Shown: in pieces, positions 33,656-45,399 of the stretch | Layout: every line of letters starts with the position of its first letter | Numbering within the stretch: the first letter of the stretch is position 1 | Assembly: GCA_013399855.1 (NCBI GenBank) | Contig: VXAY01004756.1 | Coordinates: forward strand, 874,856-938,855 | Direction: 5' to 3' | DNA length: 64,000 nt | From: Oxyruncus cristatus | Taxonomy: Eukaryota; Chordata; Aves; Passeriformes; Cotingidae | Notes under the pieces: model-generated | What the model was told of the DNA's origin: nothing | The model's input: only the letters and a program-made list of their open reading frames with translations | The model's database searches: none | Position numbers and translations under genes: made by a program

Positions 33656-34215
33656 GTTAGGGCGGCCTGGAGGCGGCAGCGGTGCTCCCCGGGGGGCGAG
33701 CGGCCCGGCCTCCCCCCCAGCNNNNNNNNNNNNNNNNNNNNNNNNNNNNNNNNNNNNNNNNNNNNNNNNNNNNNNNNNNNNNNNNNNNNNNNNNNNNNNN
33801 NNNNNNNNNNNNNNNNNNNNNNNNNNNNNNNNNNNNNNNNNNNNNNNNNNNNNNNNNNNNNNNNNNNNNNNNNNNNNNNNNNNNNNNNNNNNNNNNNNNN
33901 NNNNNNNNNNNNNNNNNNNNNNNNNNNNNNNNNNNNNNNNNNNNNNNNNNNNNNNNNNNNNNNNNNNNNNNNNNNNNNNNNNNNNNNNNNNNNNNNNNNN
34001 CGTCGGCAGCGACGCGCCGCCGTCCCGGCCCCTCCCTCGGCTCAGAGCCGGCCCCCCCTCCCGCCCCACTGCCCGGGGACCCTCCCTGCCCGCGGGGAGA
34101 AGGGACCCACCACCCGGAGGGGTCCCCCCGGGATAACCCGGCTGATGGAGCGGGGGGGGGCGGAGGTGGTGAGGAGAAGGGAACCTGAGCGAAGTGATGC
34201 GGGGGGAAACAAACC
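33478..34215. promoter_or_regulatory. CpG island promoter (interrupted by gap)
   Basis: The only long GC-rich, CpG-dense stretch in the window: runs such as GCGGGCCCGGGGGTG, CAGGCCGCGCCGCGC and TCGGCAGCGACGCGCCGCCG, against AT-rich, CpG-poor flanks. No TATA box is evident. It most likely holds the start of the minus-strand gene, and plus-strand exon candidates to the right suggest two-way transcription. Exact start sites may be in the gap. Confidence 0.8.
33722..34000. other. Assembly gap (279 N)
   Basis: An unresolved run of N in the middle of the CpG island. Gaps of this kind are common in GC-rich avian promoters. Open frames written across it have no meaning. Confidence 0.99.
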
Positions 34216-34451
34216 GTCTGAAGGAAGCGAGGAGACATTCAGGAAGAGTTTGGAAAGGGTAAATAAGGTGGAGTTGTGCGCCAGGTGGGCTAAATAAAAA
34301 AAAAATTAAAAACCATGATTTGCGGGGAGAGGCAGCTGAAACGAGTGAAAATCAGGGCTGTTACCGGTTAGAAGTGAGTAGGAGGTGTGTGTTTTTTCCC
34401 TAACTCAAGACTTCTCAGGTGGTGCTGCCCCTGGAGAGCTGGGCAGGTGTT

Positions 34452-34935
34452 GTCATAGAATCATCACAGAATGACAGAATAGTTTGTGTTGGAAGGGACC
34501 TTTAAAGCTCATCTCATTCCAAACCCCCTGCCATGGGCAGGAACACCTTCCACTATCCCAGGTTGCTCCAAGCCCCGTCCAACCTGGCCTTGGATACTTC
34601 CAGGGGCAATTACAGCCTCTCTGGGCAACCTGTGCCAGGGCCTCACCACCTCACAAGGAAGATTTCTTCCTCACATGTAATCTAAACCTACTCTCTCTCA
34701 ATTTGAACCCATTCCCCCTTGTCCTGTCACTACGTGCCCTTGGAAATAGTCTTGCCCCATCTTTCCTGTCAGTTTCCTTCAGGTGCTGGAAGGCCACAAT
34801 TGTGTCACCTCAAAGCCTTCTCGTTTTCAGGCTGAACAATCCCAGTTCTCCCAACCTTTTCTCACAGGAGATGTGCTCCATCCCTTAGATCAACTTGGTG
34901 GCCTCCTCTGGAGTGTTATCGTTCCAGCCAGGTGT
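34452..34935 (-). mobile_element. CR1 LINE, about 480-base 3' portion
   Basis: Begins CATAGAATCATCACAGAATG and proceeds through CCATGGGCAGGAACACC, CTTGGATACTTCCAGGGG, CATTCCCCCTTGTCCTGTC, TTTTCAGGCTGAACAATCCC and GGCCTCCTCTGGAGTG. A long antisense copy. Confidence 0.93.
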
Positions 34936-34939
34936 ATCA

Positions 34940-36200
34940 ACCCTGGTTTTGGCCACAGCGAATGGCAAACCTCTCCAGGAAAACTTTTTGAAAAGAGAAA
35001 TGTTTTGTCACACTGACTCAGTTTAGCATGGCGTTATCTCTGGTATGTAGACATAAACTTTTTTTATTTTTTTTTTTAATAGGAAGTCAAAATGAGTAAC
35101 ATCTAATGGAGTGACAGAGCAAAATTTCCACAGAGTACAGCTGTGAGAAGCCCAACACCAGTAACTTGAGGAGTTATGTATTTTTTCCTACTCTGGCTAA
35201 TCAGTGATTGTGAAAGAGTAATGACAAGGCTGATTTGCATAAGAAGTACCCCTAGGACAATGCAGAGGTTTGTTTCATGAGTTTTTAAGTTCAAAAAGCC
35301 TAGTAAAGTTGTTTTCCAATAACTTTCCACTGTCCTGCACTTTTGAATTCCTGACTCTGTCAAGCTATGGAGATGCTGGAATGTCACGAGGCAGACGGTT
35401 CTTCCTGTGTTTTACCTAAACAGAAGTGGTAAGACCTGAAAATCTTTTAATATTTATTACACACCTTATAAATAATTTTGTAATATTGTGTCTTTCAGAC
35501 GGGGTGACAGATGAGGAGTCTGGCTGAATAATTTGCCCCCGGCATGTGCTGGAACACAGACAAACAGGATGTTTTATCCCCAATTTATTGATAGAAAAAT
35601 TGAGGCAAGGAAGTGAGGGCATTTATTTTTCAACTGTAGAAGTGCTCATTTGTAAGCAGGCAATTTAGGCTCGAACTTTTTTTTCCCTTTTTCTGAGGAA
35701 AAGGACCGTGTATATACAGTTCCCATTGAAATTACACTTGAGGCACCCAAGCAGAAAGGCTTTGGCCATACTCTTTTGGGGTCCTGCAGCCCTAATCCCA
35801 TGTTCTAATTGGCCAGTAATCTGTGGACAGATATTGTAACAGTTCCTTTAGAATATTTTTCTACTTCTCGCTCATTTGCATACTAATGGCATAAAAATAG
35901 GCACTTCCTGCCAGTAATTAGTTAGAACCCAGAACTTAAAGAAAGAAAAACACCACAGCATTATGGTAGACGGATGGTACTGAGGAAGCTGCAGAAAAGA
36001 GTCACTTCTCTGGTGCTCAGAGAGTGCCTTTAATTTAGAGTTCAAGGCTGGCAACTCTGTTACCTCTGTGTGACGGGGATTAACTCTTTGCTTGGCCTAA
36101 TAACTTTGCCTCTAATGAGCCCCTCTAACTTTTTTCATGGCAAATCACTCGATCTGTCCTGCACCCAGGCTTGCTGCTGTAAAACTGTAAAATGTTTTTC
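34940..36200. other. Non-coding right of the CpG island
   Basis: No exon with both good signals seen. A T-rich tract near 35.06-35.08 kb ends in an acceptor-like AATAG but the following frames close at once. Confidence 0.35.
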
Positions 36201-36220
36201 TTTTTTTGCCTTTTTTCCAG

Positions 36221-36249
36221 AAAGAATTGCTGGAGGTGAAGTCTGCGCC
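36221..36249 (+). other. Possible plus-strand exon (29 nt, perhaps non-coding)
   Basis: An outstanding tract (TTTCTTTTTTTGCCTTTTTT) ends in CCAG and is followed after 29 nt by GCC before GTGAGC. Two frames are open, KELLEVKSA and RIAGGEVCA. It is about 2 kb from the CpG island, so it could be an early exon of a rightward transcript. Confidence 0.38.
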
Positions 36250-36523
36250 GTGAGCAGAGTTCCGTGCACACCGCTGTGACTCCAGACCAGCACAGAGGAT
36301 GCTCAAAGGTTCTTCACCTAATGAGGCACTGTGAAACTTATAATACATCAGGTCATGTGAAGTTCTAGGTTTAAAGAGCCCTTTAAGAGCTGGAGAGCTT
36401 TGGGTGAACATAAAGGGTTATTTGACCTCTCATGTACAGGCCATAGACCTGAGTGCAAACCAAGCTGGTGATAGCTAGAAATTTTCCTCTTCTGATAGCA
36501 GCGTGGGAAGCTTTTAGTTAACA

Positions 36524-36590
36524 AATCATAAAATCACAGAATGGTTTGGATTGGAAGGGACTTTAAAGATCATCCAGTTCCAACTAACTT
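36524..36590 (-). mobile_element. CR1 LINE, tiny 3' end
   Basis: ATCACAGAATGGTTTGGATT and GACTTTAAAGATCATCCAG, then the similarity stops. Confidence 0.82.
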
Positions 36591-36639
36591 GAATGAGAGA
36601 GTGAAAGTTTGTTTTGCTGCATTCATTCCCCTGACTTCT

Positions 36640-37109
36640 GGAGATCCTCAGTACGTGGAGCTCCTGGAGAGAGTTCAGCGGAGGCTACAGACACGATTAA
36701 GGAGCATCTCTGTTATGAGGAAAGGCTGAGGGAGCTGGGCCTGTTCAGCCTGGAGAAGAGACAGCCTAGAGGGGACCTCATCAATGTCTGTCAGGGTCTG
36801 CAGGGAGGGGGGCAGAGGATGAACCAGGCTCTGCTCAGGGGTGCCCAGCAATGGCACAAGAACAGGCAGGAACTGATGCCCAGGAAGTTCTACCTGAACA
36901 TGGGGAAGAACTTCTTTCCAGTGCAGTGACCAAGCACAGGAATACATTGCCCAGAGAGGATGTGGAGTCTCCCTCACTGGAGATATTCCAGACCCATCTG
37001 GACACAATCGTATGCCATGTGCTCTGGGATAACCTTACTTGAGCAGGGAGTTTGGACCAGGTGACCCACTGTGGTCCCTTCCAACCTGACCCATTCTGTG
37101 ATTCTGTGA
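36640..37109 (+). mobile_element. CR1 LINE, about 470-base 3' portion, distinct subfamily
   Basis: GAGGGAGCTGGGCCTGTTCA, GAGGGGACCTCATCAATGTC, GTTCTACCTGAACATGGGG and the end TGTGGTCCCTTCCAACCTGA. This differs from the usual copies here and resembles the CR1-F/J group by its ending. It points away from the fragment at 36524-36590. Confidence 0.88.
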
Positions 37110-37502
37110 GATAAATTTTACAAACTGCATTCTCCGGGGCTATCAAACTTCACCTTCAGCAAAGAATTGAAAGGAGAAACTCTTCCCATGGTGTCAATTA
37201 GAAAAAATTTCAGCAACCACTGTTTGCAATCTATGATCAGACAATACTGATGTCCAGCAATGCAATCTAAACGCTCATGATTTGAATCTGGAATCTGCAG
37301 GTAATTATATACCTTTAACTTATTTACCTATTTCAAGAACAAAGTAATTATTAAATTTATTAATACATTGACTGTAACTATTGGTTTCTTTAGAGCTGCT
37401 TCTCTCAAAGAACCCTGGGATGAATCTGATAAATGATGTCTGTGCTGCTTAAGATTGAGACTTGAAATGCAGCAGTAAATGTTTGGTCTCCTTAATGGGA
37501 TC

Positions 37503-37974
37503 CAGAATCACAGAATGGTTTGTGTTGGAATGGATCTTAAAGATCATCTAGTTCCACTCCCCTGCCATGGGCAGGGACACTTTCCACTGGCCCAGGTTGC
37601 TCCAAGCCCCATCCAACCTGGCCTGGAACACTTCCAGGGATGGGGCAGCCACAGCTTCCATGGGCAACTTGTGCCAGGGCCTCACCGCCCTCAGAGGGAA
37701 GAATTTCTTCCTATTATCCAATCTAAACATAACCTCTTTCAGTTTAGAACTGTTTCCCCCTTGTCATGTCACTCCAGGCCCTTGTCCAAAGTCCCTCTCC
37801 AGCTCTCTTGGAGCCCCTTTAGGCACTGGGAGGGACTCTAAAGTCTCCCCAGAGCCTTCGCTTCTCCAGACTGAACAACCCAGCTCCCAGCCTGTTTCCA
37901 TAGCAGAGGGGCTCCAGCCCTCAGAGCATCTTTGTGGCCTTCTCTGGACACTCTCCGGCAGGTCCACATGCTTC
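37503..37974 (-). mobile_element. CR1 LINE, about 470-base 3' portion
   Basis: AGAATCACAGAATGGTTTGT through CTGGCCCAGGTTGCTCC, CAGTTTAGAACTGTTTCCCC and CCAGACTGAACAACCC to CTTCTCTGGACACTCTCC. A well-preserved antisense copy. Confidence 0.94.
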
Positions 37975-39046
37975 TGATGTTGGGATGAATCAAAGTTAGA
38001 TATTTACTTAGACCTTCTAGGGAAAGCCTGGCAAGAGTTCATGCTCTTCACAGACATCAAATACCTACCCCAAATTAAGCCAACATATTCACATTCCATC
38101 AACACAACTGAGTGCCTGAGCACTCTTGAGGGAGTGGTCAAGCAGTTGGGGTGACTCTTTGAATGACCTGTGAGACTGTGATTACAATGAAAGACTGCAG
38201 TGTGGAGAGGAAGCTCCTGCATCCCTTCAACTTCCACCATGTAAAATCCTTTTCCAAGGACAGCCTTTGTCAGCTGTTCCTTCTCTGTGTGAGCAAGGCC
38301 AAGATTTGCATTGCAGCCTAATGGTTCAAGCATTTGTGAAACAAATGGGAGATTTCAGTTGAAATTAGAAGTAGGAATTGGTAGGAATTTAAAACAGTGT
38401 CTCTGTTGTCTGGTGAGGAGCTCTTCTGCCCTGGGTCAAGAGCTGGAGAAAAGAATGAAACTTTGGGAGTGGGGCTGATGCTGCCTAGTGACAGTAACCC
38501 TGAGTCTACACCTCATTGATCCAGGTTCTCAGTGGGAAGCATCCTCTTGGTTTCAAACTTCACTAAAAAAAGCCTTTTCCACCTTTCTTACACCTTTTTA
38601 TTTCCCCTTCCTTCCACCATCCCACTTTGTTGCTAATCTTAATGTCAAGCATGTACGAAACTCTCTATTACGTTGTGCTGAAAAGTGAAATTGTGTCACT
38701 TTTTTTTTTTTTATCTTGAAAAACAAACCTTGTGAAGCTTGTATCCAGCAGAACCATAGTGCCAGAAAGTATTTTCCTGAAAACTTTGAGACTGTAGCTT
38801 ATTAAAGCACAGATCCTTGAGATGATTGGGTCTATTCCATTAGTAGATTTATAAAGTGTGCAGACTGGATAAACAACAGTGACAGCTTGGGGAAGTGTAT
38901 GCACCTGTTTATTAAAAAGACGTTAACAAGGGCAAATCTAAAATAAGAACACGTACCACAACCCAATTTTCAGCAAATTTTTATGCATGCCTACACTTAA
39001 GGTTACCAATGTTATTGGCAATTTCTCTCTCTCTTTTCTCTCTCAG

Positions 39047-39169
39047 AAGTACACGGCAACTGATGAGCACGGAGCATCTGTGGCAAAGGAAAAAAACACC
39101 GTCTTCAAATTTTGAGGAGCAAACATGACCCTTTCTGTTTCTACTGTTTCCCACCCACATTCAGTTAGT
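39047..39169 (+). other. Possible plus-strand exon, short coding frame or non-coding
   Basis: The tract TTTCTCTCTCTCTTTTCTCT ending CTCAG is the best plus-strand acceptor in the window, and TTAGT before GTAAGA is a usable donor 123 nt later. One frame reads KYTATDEHGASVAKEKN and stops at 39113; another reads to the 3' side as RKKTPSSNFEEQT and stops too. With stops in all frames it is either a terminal or untranslated exon or part of a non-coding RNA. Confidence 0.4.
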
Positions 39170-39186
39170 GTAAGAGAAGAAGGAAA

Positions 39187-39221
39187 ATGGAAGGGAAAAA
39201 AAAAAAAAGAAAAAAAAAAGC
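39187..39221. repeat. A-rich low-complexity tract
   Basis: Thirteen A, one G, nine A after a purine-rich lead-in. Confidence 0.75.
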
Positions 39222-39686
39222 AGAAATATTTTCTTTGCAGGGAAGGACCAAAGAATGTATTGTTTTCTCAGCCACAAGCAAGCACTTTCATCACCTCTGC
39301 TTTCATTTTGCTCCACTTCATAAGTGACAGGGAATTTTTTTTATATATTACTGGTGTAACTTAGAAGAGGTCACATTTCTGAAAGTTCTCCTGCAGGAGT
39401 CTTCTGTTTGGATGTATGCAAATTCTACAGTGCTTATGCCACTTGTAATTTGGAGATAGGTATAAACAAATACGTATGCATATGCAAAATGGAGATTATA
39501 TGTGTATGTGCAATTTTGCAGAATTAATCAACCAAGAATGTACAAAAACTACAAATGCTTTGTTGAAATTTGGCTCAAAAAAAGATTTATGAATTAGCCT
39601 GCTATAGCAGCTTTCACTCAATGATGCTAAATACACTTTTCTATTAATAATTAATAACTTATAGGATTTACATGATAATGAGGCTT

Positions 39687-39790
39687 TAAGCAACCTGGTC
39701 TAGTGGAAGGTGTCCCTGCCAAGGGCAGGGGGTTGGAATGACATGGTCTTTAAGGTCCCTTCCAACCCAAATGGTTTAAAGATTTTGTGA
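39687..39790 (+). mobile_element. CR1 LINE, 3' end
   Basis: GCAACCTGGTCTAGTGGAAG and AAGGTCCCTTCCAACCC, about 105 bases; the tail is diverged (TTTAAAGATTTTGTGA). Confidence 0.9.
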
Positions 39791-40881
39791 TAATATTATT
39801 GCCCCAGAATGGCATTTTAACAATATATCCCAATCTTGAGAGGAGCTGTTGGTACCTGTGTTTATTCACAATTGCTGTAGTGGTGTTTTTTACAAGTATA
39901 AAATGTTGCCAGCCTGGAGCCCCTCCAGGATTAGATCTTAATCCTCAAAGATATGCAAGTGCTACCATCTCCTTTCTAGAGATTGAAAATTGGAAACTGC
40001 ATGGATAAATGCATGCAAGTTTACATGTAAGGTTAATAATGGAGTAAAGAATTAAAATTTAGGCTCCAAACTTGTCAAGTGTATTGTAATGAAAATCACA
40101 AACCCTTCTTGGAGTCACCTTTATGTCAGTAGTTGATATGAATATTTTTGAAGAGAAATCAAAGCCCTGGGCCTGACTGTGTCCTGTGTTTCAGTGTATG
40201 CCCAGGGTATAGTATACATCCCTCAAACACATTTGATTACTTCTGTTATCATGAACTGAAGCAAAGGGTCTTTGAACAGTTCTCACAATTCAGCAGGAAA
40301 AAAAAAAAAGCAATGTTTTACTTCAGTATACCTTTTACTAGAGCAGGGTACAATAGGATGTGATTATTTTAGGAACATTAAAAATATCTACTATCTTCCT
40401 CCCATGCTAGGTAGAATAGTCTGAAGTAGTTTTGCTTTGTAATTTTCTCAAACGAAGAATTCTGACTTAACCAAACCTCTTCAAAAGGAAGCTGGCTGAT
40501 ATTATCTTACTTCCCTCTTTTCTTATTGTGGAATTGTTGAGAGAATGCCAGTTGTTACTACTTGTCATCACAACTTTCTAGTCCATAATATTACTCGTTA
40601 AAGACAATAAATATTAACCAGCAGACTACTTAAAAACTGACCAGCATGCAGAATTTGAGTGCTTAGGTAATAACACAACGACATTATAAATCTGGGTTTG
40701 CCTTCATTATTTAATTGCACACCAACACATGCACACACACACAAATCATACCTTCTGGAAAATAATTCTCCTTTATTTGTCTTCATGATATTTGTTCGGC
40801 AAATTTCTCGGAGATTTTTTTTTTTTTATTTCTTGGATGTTAAACTATACCAGGGAACGAACACCTCTGCTTCTCTTTCAG

Positions 40882-40959
40882 GGGATCGCAGCAAGAGTCA
40901 TGGACACAAAGGTGTTGCCAAAAGTGGGGAAAATGGGAATTGCAGGATGAAAAGCCAAG
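40882..40959 (+). CDS. Possible plus-strand coding exon (25 codons)
   Basis: Acceptor CACCTCTGCTTCTCTTTCAG and donor CCAAG before GTTAAT, 78 nt. The best frame begins and ends in phase 1 and reads DRSKSHGHKGVAKSGENG then NCRMKSQ, a basic, polar peptide. Another frame is also open. The donor is only fair. Not recognised. Confidence 0.38.
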
Positions 40960-42361
40960 GTTAATGATTGCTAAGATAATGCTGACTTCAAACAGACCTG
41001 TTTTGTCCCACGTGCATGGGGGGAAATGTGCACAAGGTACCATGTTTGCTGAAGAGGGTGAATGGATCCGGAGGTCCTCCAGACAGTGGATGCGTTAAGG
41101 GATCCTCGCAGGTTTCAGAGCTGCACGGTGCTCACTTGCTCTGCCAGGCATGAGCTAATGTACAGCTGATTCCTCTCTGGGGGATGCTTTGATTCTGGGT
41201 TTCAAAGGGGACCTTTTCAGTATTCCTAATGACTTTTTTGGCTACAAAGCTTTATAGAGCATTATAGAGTTGCTGGGGACTCTGACACCAAAGCGTAGCC
41301 TTAGGAGTTGTAGTAAAGGACTTCATACCACTGCTGCCCACTTCTCAAACAGGCAAAGGTATAAGTACACCAAAATAAAAGAAAAATTCAAGCTCAGATT
41401 AACAAAGCTGTTTGCTATTATGGACAAAAGCTGCAGGGGAAAAAAAAATGAAGAGGAAATGGGCTGTATTACTGTGAGTTGGCACAGAAATGAAATACCA
41501 GGCTGCAATTTATGTATAGTAATTGTTCACGAAGCATTCTTTGGGTTTTGATAGTGACTCATTGTGTTCTTTGTGACCTTTGATGTACAGGATGGGCTGC
41601 TAGAAGACAGAGGAAGCCACGCTAAGAATATAAAACTTTATTAACTTAAGATTTTGTTGGTTAGTTTGCTTTTTTTTAACTATTGCTCATTGGTAGGTAG
41701 TGTCTCTGGAAAAGTCTACCAGAAGCATTTTACCTTGAGTCCTCATGGGTTTTGCCATCTCTCCCAGGCTTTTGTAGTTGAACAAACAGTTGAAAAATAG
41801 CTTTGGTTTTTAAAAGGAAATTTGTTAAACAATTGGTTGCTGACGTTGATTACTGACTTCTGAAAAATAAGATAACTGATTGCAATACTATTGTGTTTGT
41901 AGCCCAGGTAATGAGCAGTTGAAGCCCTGCACTACACAGGAAAAACAGAAAAGTTATCAAGAAGACATTCTCCTGAGTAAATATTTTAGATTTTAAAGAA
42001 AATTATGGAAAAAAGCTTCCATGGAGTCATCAGGGTAGACACAACAGATTCTTCAGGGCCGTTAAGTTCCATTATGTAAATCCACAGTGATGTAAGCCAG
42101 ACACTGTCAAGTTTGATACGCCCCAAATTTGACCTAATTAGCCATTTGGTTGTTACTTTTTTCAAAGCTTGTGCGACTCGGCTCGGCTCAGGATATAGAT
42201 GCTAATTGAACACATAACCTACAGGTGCTAAAGAATTCTTACAAAGGAAAGCCTATCCTATTAGGAATGCAAGTCAAGGCTTGGGGTCATCGGCTCGGGT
42301 GGTGGGGAAGGGGAAAGAAATCCTGTCTACAGCTCTCTTCGCATCACCGTGCTATTTCCAG

Positions 42362-42470
42362 GAGCAAAATTCAAATTCAGAATAAAGCAATGCAATCTAA
42401 GAGATATTTGCCAACTGAAGTCGCTCCAGCTTCAGGAAAAGAACATTTCTTTGAGCTTTTAGAAAGCTGA
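42362..42470 (+). CDS. Possible plus-strand terminal exon (35 codons and stop)
   Basis: After the acceptor CATCACCGTGCTATTTCCAG and one base, the frame reads SKIQIQNKAMQSKRYLP, TEVAPASGKEHFFELLES and stops with TGA. The pyrimidine tract is modest. It could equally be chance. Confidence 0.28.
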
Positions 42471-43082
42471 GACTATAAGATGCAAAGCCTGAAGTGGTTT
42501 ATTCTACCCCCAGTAACAAGCACACTCCTGTACAAGTCAAAGTTGAAATTTTCTGTCCTTCATAGACCCACCAACTGATCTGTAGATACCTGCTGTCATG
42601 TTCCAGGTTTGCCTTTCACCTTTCCCATCTCTGCCTGTCTGCCCCCAGCCTAAGATCATCACCTTTACACTCAAGTCTTCTTCCCCCCCGTTTTCCAGGC
42701 AGGAATACAATAACCTTTTGTCATGACTACACCTTGGCCCAGATGCTGCAGTGTAAACACTCTATCTCTTCTGCTGTTTCCCCACAATCCTCTAACCAAA
42801 ATGAAATGAGATAAAAAGAGCTGCACAGCCTCTGAGTTTCCTGGCTTTTATCTTTTTATACCAAAGCCTTTGTGTTAATTTTGCATAGCTATTTTTACAT
42901 AAGGAATAATATCCTGAATTACTGCTGTCACGTGCACTTAAGAATCCCACCTCACCATCCTCAAGTCATCTGGCAACCTGATAGTGTTTCCTGCTCCTTC
43001 CTTCACATCAGCGCTGCAAAGAGCTTTGCTAAAAGTTTCACATCTGAAAAAGCAGATGATTTGGCAACACCTTCCTATAGAT

Positions 43083-43122
43083 TTAAAAAAAAAAGAAAAA
43101 AAAAAAAAGAAAAAAAAAAAAG
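43083..43122. repeat. A-rich low-complexity tract
   Basis: Three runs of 10-12 A separated by single G residues. Confidence 0.75.
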
Positions 43123-43172
43123 TGTGCCTGTCTTTGAGTAAACTTTTCTTTCCAACTGTTCTTTTTTGTCAG

Positions 43173-43241
43173 CCTGCCAGCTCGACTTCTAGTATTGTTC
43201 TGCAGAAATTGCTGCAAGGAGAAATGAAAGAGAAGAGAAAG
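43173..43241 (+). CDS. Possible plus-strand coding exon (23 codons)
   Basis: Excellent acceptor TCCAACTGTTCTTTTTTGTCAG and good donor AAAG before GTAGAG. The 69 nt are open in phase 0 as PASSTSSIVLQKLLQGEM then KEKRK: a serine-rich start and an amphipathic basic helix. The A-rich tract lies just upstream. Not recognised, and its phase does not match the other plus-strand candidates directly. Confidence 0.45.
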
Positions 43242-44689
43242 GTAGAGAACTGGGGGAAAGGGAAAAAGGGTTCAGAGGGCATTTAAAGCCTGGGGAGCCT
43301 AGCATGGAACGGGAGATAGGCTTAGGAAACAGGGAATAAAATGGTGGAATGAGAGATAAAACAAGAACATAAAGGATAAGGGATTAGAGAGATAAGGAGT
43401 TCAAGAGATGAAATGTGAATAAAGGAAAACAAGAAAAATAAGGATGAAAGGAAAGAAGTGACAGGAGTAAGACATGTAAACAATTAACTAAGAAAATATT
43501 CTGTTTATTTTAGTGAAAGAAAATTACAGCATCTTTATTATTCTCTGGTTTACTAGTTCAGAGGAATTTTTCAAACTAAGAGCTGACACTTGGGTAGTAT
43601 TACTGAACAATGATAAATATAAGCCTTCCAGTTGTTGAATTAACCCATTCTGAATTTGTTTAATTAATATGACCTTCAGACAGCTAAAATTTGGATAAGA
43701 AAAGCAATAAACATATTAACAACTGCAATACAAAGTGCAGATCTGGAAGAACTCTTCCCAGTATTTGCAGTTACATCCATCAGTTAGCGAAAATCACTCC
43801 AGCACAGAGTGACATGCTGCTGCAGATTAATACCAGAGCTGAATAGAGCAAAAATACTTAAAACCTGTGCTGGGTTCAAGTTTGAGTTCCTGAAAGCCCA
43901 CTGACCAGCAGAAAATTGCTCAAGATCAACATTTGCCTGTAAAAGTATTTCACAATATTTTTCCCCATCAGGATATTTATTATAAATTGTTACCAGGTCT
44001 CAGTTTCTGCCTGAGCTGTTCACATGGGTCACGTAATGTGGTGGAACCTTGATAACATTGCTTGTTTTCCCTGAGTGTCTGAGCATGTATCATCAGGAAG
44101 CTGAAATTTTGTCAAATCCACACTGATTTTTTTTTTTATTATTTCTCAGAAAGGCTACATATACTTAAAATCTAAAGACAGCATAAAAAAACTCAACATT
44201 TTTTCATTAGTTTTTCTGCTTACCTCTGACAGGAAGTCACCTAACATCTTACTAGCTGGTTTAGCCATCATCCCTCCCTTTCCATTACCCTTAAAATTGC
44301 ATAAAATAGTTCAGATCTATAAGGAAGATATTCCTTGAGGTCAGTTACTTCGCTTATAAAACCTGAAGTCTGGAAAAGGGGGGGGAAATAAGGTGTCTTC
44401 TTCCTCCCTGTGAGGCTCCAAAGATTTCTGAGCAGGTCTCAGGCTGTTGTGAAAGTTTTTGAAGACACAGTCAAGGTCTTACACACCCCTTTTCCTCATA
44501 TTTGATGGGACGATCCCCCAGCAGGATTTATTCCTCCAGAACATCCACAGAGAAGAGGCAACGAAGTCTCTAAGAAGTGCTGGTCCCAATTCTGGTGCCG
44601 TCCAACCCTGTTAATTCTGTCAGAGAGAGAGAGGAAGATTCAGATGTTTGTTTCAGTGCAAATCATGGGTTAGTCACGGGAAAACTGGA

Positions 44690-44762
44690 TTTGCTTAAAA
44701 ACATTAAACATTAAAACAACCCTAAAACAACCCTGTTCCAACCCTAAACTAACCCTAACTAG
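44690..44762. repeat. Degenerate telomere-like repeats
   Basis: Several AACCCTAAA and ACCCTAACT words occur close together (for example CAACCCTAAAACAACCC and CTAAACTAACCCTAACT), after an ACATTAAACATTAAA stretch. The units are imperfect. Confidence 0.6.
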
Positions 44763-44989
44763 GATAAAGCACCAAACAATTGTGGTAGGTAGCTGTGTCT
44801 TTACAGAAGGACCCAAGCCCTAGGTCCTCTCCTGAAGCACTTCAGGTGCTACAATAAGAAACCACCAGTAACAAACAGCAATTTAAACATGGCATTGTGT
44901 GAAGTCTTGGCCTGCCAAATGCCTGAATGAAAAAGGATGTGAAAGATGGTCTCCTTCATTCTAATTCTACCCAGAATCTCAGATTATCT

Positions 44990-45390
44990 GTTAAAAATAG
45001 GACATTTTCTCTTCTCTAATAATAATAATAATTTTCCATAGACAGCTGTTGATGTGCCCATAGGTTCACAATAGCTCTTTTTGCAGTGGGTTGTAATAAC
45101 AATTTCTTCAAGTCTGTCTTTGAATTCAGAGCTGTACAAGCTATTCACAGCGAACACTCTAATCAGTGAATTTCGGCTTTTATTCTGCCTGTAGATTGTT
45201 GCAAATGCTGCACACAGACGTTTGATATAAATAAACTTTGCCCCGACCGTTGGTTCACAACATGTTTTCGCTGCAGCGTTTCGATATCCATTATTACCAT
45301 TGCACAACCACTCACCTTGGCTGACCAGTGCTGTTTGTTCTGGGCAAAAGCAGTCCCCAAGGGGAAATCCACGCCACGGGGCCGTCATGG
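44990..45390. other. High-complexity CpG-retaining element, possibly conserved non-coding
   Basis: In otherwise CpG-poor DNA this stretch holds many CpGs (CAGCGAACAC, AATTTCGGC, CCCCGACCG, TTCGCTGCAGCGTTTCGA). The minus strand is open for 134 codons, ending CEPMGTSTAVYGKLLLLLE and then a stop. I see no clear splice sites or gene context, so conservation for regulation seems as likely as coding. Confidence 0.35.
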
Positions 45391-45399
45391 TCCGATGGA

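Noticed and set aside
33335..34297. Open frames of 168-320 codons across the CpG island on both strands
   Set aside because: They are carried through the run of N and by GC-rich composition; the part through the gap is unknown.
44147..44338. 63-codon open frame after a good plus-strand acceptor at 44146
   Set aside because: AT-rich, no internal donor, no start, and composition like translated intron.
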